Origin: Hungatella sp. UBA4396
GTDB lineage: Bacteria; Bacillota; Clostridia; Lachnospirales; Lachnospiraceae
Assembly (NCBI GenBank): GCA_002389905.1
Contig: DGRE01000036.1
Location: forward strand, 1 to 47,443
Reading direction: 5' to 3'
DNA length: 47,443 nucleotides
Part shown: in pieces, positions 43,892 through 47,443 of the stretch
Layout: each line of letters begins with the position of its first letter
How positions within the stretch are numbered: position 1 is the stretch's first letter
Notes under the pieces: generated by a model
Databases searched by the model: none
What the model saw: the letters and a program-made list of their open reading frames with translations, nothing else
What the model was told of the DNA's origin: nothing
Made by a program: the position numbers and the translations under genes

Positions 43892-44884
43892 ATGGATATA
43901 CTAAAAAAATGTACAGCATTCATCACAGCAGCAGTTTTGTCAGTAACTCCAATTACGGCACTGGCGGCAACAGGAACAGCGATCAGCAGTGTTTCCCTTT
44001 CCATATCGTCAGAGATTGAGGCAGGAGAATGCGGTGGTGATGTAACGGTCAATTCCAGTTCCAGCAAATTCAGTGTCAGTGATGTTGTGGTCACAAATGA
44101 ACCGGATGACGAATGGGAGAATGGAGACAAGCCTAAATTAAAGGTTATTTTAGAAGCAGAAGATGATTATTACTTTGCTTCAGGCTTTTCCAAAAGCAGT
44201 GTAAACCTCAGTGGTTCTGATGGGACAGTCAGTTCTGTCAGCCGGAGCAGCAGTGAACTGATCGTGTATATAACGCTGGATGCTTTGGAGGATGAAGAAG
44301 GTGACTATGATCTGACTGTGAATAACCTGGAGTGGGATGAGGAGAACGGAACAGCTTTCTGGGATGAATGTGAAGATGCCAATAAATATGAGGTGCGTCT
44401 TTACAGGGGAAGCAGCGCAATAACTTCTACGTTCACAACCACCTATACCAGCTACGATTTTTCAAGCTATATGACTCAGAGCGGGTATTATTTCTTTAAG
44501 GTACGGGGGGTATACAACTCCTCTAATAAAGGAAGCTGGGAGGAGTCTGATACTTGGTATATTACATCTGAAGAGGCTGAAGAAATCAGTTCTTCAAGCT
44601 CAAGCGGCGTTGCAGGGCCGGGAAGCACTACAGGAACCGGTGCATGGCTGAAAGACAGCATAGGTTGGTGGTATTGCAATGCGGACAAAAGCTATACTGT
44701 TAATAACTGGCAGTATATTGATGATTTCTGGTATTATTTTAATGAGTCCGGATATATGGTTACAGGCTGGGTCAATTGGAATTCCAAATGGTATTATTGC
44801 GGAGAAAGCGGGGCAATGCTTACAAGTACCACAACACCGGACGGATATGATGTAGGAAGTGATGGTGCGTGGGTCCAATCATAA
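43892..44884 (+). CDS. Secreted protein with C-terminal cell-wall-binding repeats
   Basis: A 330-residue protein with a signal peptide ending near ALA (residue ~27). The middle is a Ser-rich beta domain (~30-220) with a fibronectin-like sub-part (YEVRLYRGS, YYFFKVRGVYNS). A Ser/Gly linker near 230-250 follows. The C-terminal ~80 residues are choline-binding-type repeats (GWWYCNADKSY, NNWQYIDDFWYYF, GWVNWNSKWYY, TTTPDGYDVGSDGAW). These resemble the repeats in the 1213-residue protein, but here they are at the other end. Function unknown; surface attachment is inferred. Confidence 0.82.
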   Translation: MDILKKCTAFITAAVLSVTPITALAATGTAISSVSLSISSEIEAGECGGDVTVNSSSSKFSVSDVVVTNEPDDEWENGDKPKLKVILEAEDDYYFASGFSKSSVNLSGSDGTVSSVSRSSSELIVYITLDALEDEEGDYDLTVNNLEWDEENGTAFWDECEDANKYEVRLYRGSSAITSTFTTTYTSYDFSSYMTQSGYYFFKVRGVYNSSNKGSWEESDTWYITSEEAEEISSSSSSGVAGPGSTTGTGAWLKDSIGWWYCNADKSYTVNNWQYIDDFWYYFNESGYMVTGWVNWNSKWYYCGESGAMLTSTTTPDGYDVGSDGAWVQS

Positions 44885-44911
44885 GGTACATAGAATACTG
44901 AAAAAATTCAG

Positions 44912-44940
44912 AAGGACAGGCGGTTTATATGCCTGTCTTT
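44912..44940 (+). terminator. Terminator of the secreted-protein gene
   Basis: A 10-bp stem (44912-44921 with 44931-44940, one G-U pair) with a 9-nt loop and a following T-rich tail lies about 28 bases after the stop. Confidence 0.65.
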
Positions 44941-44954
44941 CTACATGCCAAAAC

Positions 44955-45016
44955 TTATCACAACCAGGTCATCGTAAAGAACTGTGTGTACAAAATGATA
45001 TGGTTGGAGATGGCTA
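44955..45016 (-). repeat. Permease 3'-end relic, copy D
   Basis: A degenerate copy of the element seen at 25169, 39938 and 43624. Minus-strand reading gives IAISNHIILYTQ followed by a single-base shift. It lies between the terminator at 44912 and the promoter of the antitoxin gene. Confidence 0.6.
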
Positions 45017-45066
45017 TGTTCTTTATAAGAAGATTTTTAATGATGGAAAATCTAATAATACAAGTC

Positions 45067-45095
45067 TTGTATTTAATACTGGCTCAAAGTATAAT
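45067..45095 (+). promoter_or_regulatory. Promoter of the antitoxin gene
   Basis: TTGTAT (45067-45072) and TATAAT (45090-45095) are 17 bases apart. The sequence around it (45065-45120) is a close copy of the kdgF leader at 6493-6548. Confidence 0.65.
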
Positions 45096-45130
45096 GAGGT
45101 TAGGTTAAAATATGAGAGGAGGTAAATGAA

Positions 45131-45292
45131 ATGACAAAATCAAATTTGGCCCAAGTACCTGAAAAGTTAAATTATACAGAAGCTGAAGCAATACAGGCAT
45201 TAAAGTCAGAACTGGAAAAGGGAGTTGAAAGTATGGAGCGGGGTTCCCTGTATACAATTGAAGAAGCATGGGAAGAAATCGACGCAATTTAG
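45131..45292 (+). CDS. Type II antitoxin-like small protein
   Basis: A 53-residue acidic protein preceded by GAGAGGAGG at good spacing. It has a helical pattern (NYTEAEAIQALKSELEKGVESMERG) and ends in EEAWEEIDAI. Its size, position directly before a ParE/RelE-type toxin remnant (8 bases apart) and own promoter mark it as the antitoxin of a toxin-antitoxin pair. The exact antitoxin family is not recognised. It appears intact while its partner is not. Confidence 0.7.
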   Translation: MTKSNLAQVPEKLNYTEAEAIQALKSELEKGVESMERGSLYTIEEAWEEIDAI

Positions 45293-45300
45293 GAGAGTGT

Positions 45301-45503
45301 ATGGAAAATTTAATAAATTATAAAGTACGCCTGACATCTGATGCAAGAAATGATATTGTGCAGATAAAACGGTATATTATAAACCGTACAGCACTTATCT
45401 CATATTTTTTGTAGTAAAAGAAGACAAAGTTATTGTAATACGGATTTTGAAAGATAGGATGTATTGGCAATCTATTATAAAAAGAATCAATTCCTTTGAT
45501 TAG
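45301..45503 (+). pseudogene. ParE/RelE-type toxin with an internal deletion
   Basis: The frame starts at ATG 45301 with YKVRLTSDARNDIVQIKRYI, the N-terminal segment of a ParE/RelE toxin, and stops after about 37 codons. The C-terminal segment (KPYSTYLIFFVVKEDKVIVIRILKDRMYW) continues in another frame up to TAG at 45501-45503. Roughly 40 central residues of a normal ~90-100-residue toxin are missing at the junction. It should not make an active toxin. Confidence 0.75.
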
Positions 45504-45628
45504 AAATCTTTTGATCAGAAAATCTTTAAAGTCTTATGAATACATAATCATATCATTTTATATTCCCAACTAAAAATTAACATTTATAGATTCGATTTTT
45601 ACCAGACCGACCTGTTTTTTATTACAGA

Positions 45629-45667
45629 AAAAGAGCAGACCGTCTATTTTTAACGCCCTGCTCTTTT
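45629..45667. terminator. Terminator of the ABC permease gene
   Basis: A 10-bp perfect stem (45629-45638 with 45658-45667) with a 19-nt loop and a T-run on the minus strand lies just downstream of the permease stop. Confidence 0.75.
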
Positions 45668-45680
45668 ACAAATTTAATCC

Positions 45681-46484
45681 CTAATTATGGCCTATCTTCT
45701 TCTCCAGCAAAGAAATCCCCTGATATAAAACAGCAGACACAAAGCATAAAATCACAATACTCATCACCACCAGGTCCATCTTAAACACCTGGCTTCCATA
45801 GATAATCAAATATCCCAATCCTTTATTCGCTGCCAAAAATTCCCCAATAATCACCCCTACCAGGCACAGCCCGATGTTCACCTTCATATTGCTGATAATA
45901 AGCGGCACAGAACCAGGCAGCAGCACCTTCAAAAGCACATCTTTTTTCTTGCCCCCCAAAGAATAGATCAATTTAATCTTATCCGGGTTAACTTGCGCAA
46001 AACCGGTGTGCAGGGTCATAATGCATCCGAAAACAGCTACAGAAATCGAGGCCACAATAATGGTTTTAATATTATTTCCCAGCCATACGATCAAGATAGG
46101 AGCCAGAGCCGATTTTGGCAGACTGTTGAGCATAACCAGATAAGGCTCTAAAACTTCCGTTATACTGCGGCTGGCCCACAAAAGAATGGCTGTTGCCAGA
46201 CCCAGTGTAATAACCAGGAAAAAGCTTACAATGGTTTCCATTACAGTTACACCAATGTGCAAAAATATGCTTTTGTCTTTTACCATATCTATAAAACATA
46301 AGGTCATCCGGGAGGGGGAACTGAATATGAAGTCATTGAGTATTCCAAGGCTTGCGGACAGCTCCCAAAGAGAAAGAAGCAGGACCAGAAGCATAAAACG
46401 CCACACCCGCACATTGCGCCGGTGAAGCATTTCTTTTTGGATAAATTCCTGCTGTGCTAAAGTGGCATGAGGTTCAATCATCAT
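45681..46484 (-). CDS. ABC importer permease, nitrate/sulfonate/HMP type (SsuC/TauC-like)
   Basis: A 267-residue permease with five or six transmembrane segments. The EAA-like loop is near FAQVNPDKIKLIYSLGGKKKDVLLKVLLPGSVP, and the conserved VGVIIGEFLAANKGLGYLIIYGSQVFKMD follows, as in SsuC/TauC/ThiX-type permeases. I start at ATG 46484, with GGAAGGAG upstream; it overlaps the ATPase stop by 11 bases. The binding protein is not in the window, so the solute (sulfonate, thiamin precursor or similar) is unknown. Its last ~42 codons are the source or a relative of the four scattered relics. Confidence 0.9.
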   Translation of the reverse strand: MMIEPHATLAQQEFIQKEMLHRRNVRVWRFMLLVLLLSLWELSASLGILNDFIFSSPSRMTLCFIDMVKDKSIFLHIGVTVMETIVSFFLVITLGLATAILLWASRSITEVLEPYLVMLNSLPKSALAPILIVWLGNNIKTIIVASISVAVFGCIMTLHTGFAQVNPDKIKLIYSLGGKKKDVLLKVLLPGSVPLIISNMKVNIGLCLVGVIIGEFLAANKGLGYLIIYGSQVFKMDLVVMSIVILCFVSAVLYQGISLLEKKIGHN

Positions 46485-47241
46485 TTTGCAGCTCCTTCCA
46501 TACCTGATTGAAGTAGACGGAAAATTCCGGCATGTTTCTCCGGGCCAGGGGCCGCACGTAATCCTCACCGAAAGAGGTGGGAATAACGGCTTTGATCCTG
46601 CCGGGCCTGCTTGTCAGCACGATAACCCGGTCGGCGACGCTGATGGCCTCGGAAAGGTCGTGTGTGATGAGAATGGCAGTTTTTTTTGCACTTTTTATGA
46701 TGGAACTGATATCATCACAGACAGAAAGCCTTGTTTGATAGTCCAGTGCGGAAAAAGGTTCATCTAATAAAAGAAGGTCCGGTTCCAGGGCCAGAGTGCG
46801 GACCAGTGCGGCACGCTGACGCATACCTCCGGACAATTCGGACGGCCTTGCCTGCTCAAAGCTTCCAAGACCGTAAGTATGAAGCATTTCATGCAGCTTT
46901 TCCTTTGAGCTGCTGTTTAATTTTTTCTGAATTTCCAGACCCAGCTGTGCATTTCCCATGATGGTCCGCCATTCGAAAAGATGGTCTCTTTGAAGCATGT
47001 AACCGGTGGTTCCTCTGGCCTCTGCCTGGGGAACTCCATCCATGTAAATTTCCCCTTTGTCAGGCGATAAAAGCCCGCTGAGCAGGGATAAAAGGGTTGA
47101 TTTCCCGCAGCCGGAGGGACCGACAATGGCGAGGAATTCCCCGTTTTCTGCGGTAAAAGATATATCGGAAAGGGCCAGTGTCTCACCCTCAAGAGAATGA
47201 TAGGAGTAACTGACCCCACGAATTTCCAACTTTGGCTTCAT
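46474..47241 (-). CDS. ABC importer ATPase, nitrate/sulfonate/HMP type (SsuB/TauB-like)
   Basis: A 255-residue ATPase. Walker A is GPSGCGKST (residues 41-49), the Q-loop is MLQRDHLFEW, the signature LSGGMRQRAALVRTLA, Walker B LLLLDEPFSALD and the switch His in LITHDLSEA. It energises the permease encoded next, with coupled translation. AAGGAGG precedes the ATG. The 202 bases from 47242 to the window end contain no clear gene; a solute-binding protein, if present, lies beyond. Confidence 0.93.
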   Translation of the reverse strand: MKPKLEIRGVSYSYHSLEGETLALSDISFTAENGEFLAIVGPSGCGKSTLLSLLSGLLSPDKGEIYMDGVPQAEARGTTGYMLQRDHLFEWRTIMGNAQLGLEIQKKLNSSSKEKLHEMLHTYGLGSFEQARPSELSGGMRQRAALVRTLALEPDLLLLDEPFSALDYQTRLSVCDDISSIIKSAKKTAILITHDLSEAISVADRVIVLTSRPGRIKAVIPTSFGEDYVRPLARRNMPEFSVYFNQVWKELQNDD

Positions 47242-47443
47242 AGGTCCTCCTTATATGACATAATCCAACTTCTTTATAGTGTTATGATATGTACTGAAAA
47301 AGGGAGTGTGAGGAAAAAGCATTTATAGGGGCTGTCTATAAATACCCCTTATATATTGGTTAAATCAATTAGACTCATGAGCAGTACCTCTTTATAATAA
47401 GTAATAGCGGTAAAATATACATACTAGTACAGCATTGCATAAT

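Noticed and set aside
44859..45125. Plus-strand ORF of 88 codons between the secreted protein and the antitoxin
   Set aside because: It overlaps the previous gene's end, a terminator, a permease relic and the antitoxin promoter. Part of its frame resembles the kdgF leader, which is reported as a shared element instead.
47320..47370. Possible insertion-sequence end near the right edge (short GGGG/CCCC inverted repeat)
   Set aside because: Arms are only 4-5 bases, no transposase or target duplication is visible, and the window ends nearby.

Overview
The window looks like a chromosomal segment of a Gram-positive, low-to-mid GC, Clostridium-like member of the Lachnospiraceae (for example the Lacrimispora/Hungatella/Enterocloster group). 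This placement is inferred. It rests on strong AGGAGG-type ribosome sites, lipobox-type solute-binding lipoproteins, YesMN-like two-component systems beside sugar ABC transporters, secreted proteins with choline-binding-type cell-wall repeats, and an Rpn-family nuclease remnant. No rRNA, tRNA, CRISPR array or complete insertion sequence was seen.

Layout. 1-1456: a shortened Rpn nuclease gene (-) and a gene-poor stretch of unrecognised relics. 1457-6444: an orphan PTS EIIC and a 1213-residue secreted cell-wall-repeat protein. 6495-17412: kdgF (cupin), an ABC sugar importer, a YesMN-like kinase/regulator pair, a cytoplasmic heparinase II/III-type lyase and an FAD oxidoreductase. 17473-25160: a self-contained module with a complete mannose-family PTS (EIIA, B, C, D), a GntR regulator, two different cupin-type phosphoglucose isomerases, a long PMI-like protein and a HAD phosphatase. 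25423-40189: a second YesMN-like pair (-), divergent from a second ABC importer. The importer is followed by KDG kinase, KDPG aldolase, a DgoD-type dehydratase, a GH88 unsaturated glucuronyl hydrolase, a DUF2264 protein and a GH2 beta-glucuronidase. 40236-42121: a FucO-type alcohol dehydrogenase and a TetR/DhaS-like regulator (-). 42122-45503: a relic-rich stretch with a DEAD-box helicase fragment, an intact glutathione peroxidase, a small secreted cell-wall-repeat protein, and an antitoxin next to a deleted ParE/RelE-type toxin. 45629-47241: permease and ATPase of a nitrate/sulfonate/HMP-type ABC importer (-).

How it works together (inference from families). Two ABC systems, each with its own sensor pair, import uronic-acid-containing oligosaccharides. 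The lyase, GH88, GH2 and possibly DUF2264 all lack signal peptides, so cleavage is expected in the cytoplasm. KdgF, KDG kinase and KDPG aldolase take the acid products to pyruvate and triose phosphate. KduI/KduD and UxaC/UxuA/UxuB are not in the window. The DgoD-type dehydratase suggests an aldonate such as galactonate is an intermediate. The polymer could be a glycosaminoglycan or a plant glycan with terminal glucuronate; the sequence does not decide.

Most notable observations: (1) the PTS EIIA gene has no ATG/GTG/TTG at a usable position and appears to start at AUU; (2) the PTS promoter and the gntR promoter share the same -35/-10 spacing and an operator in register, a perfect 26-bp palindrome at the PTS; (3) four degenerate copies of the 3' end of an ABC permease gene lie between operons; (4) kdgF and the antitoxin gene share an approximately 55-bp promoter/leader; (5) nested inverted repeats precede fucO; (6) both ABC operons place a hairpin between the binding-protein gene and the permeases.
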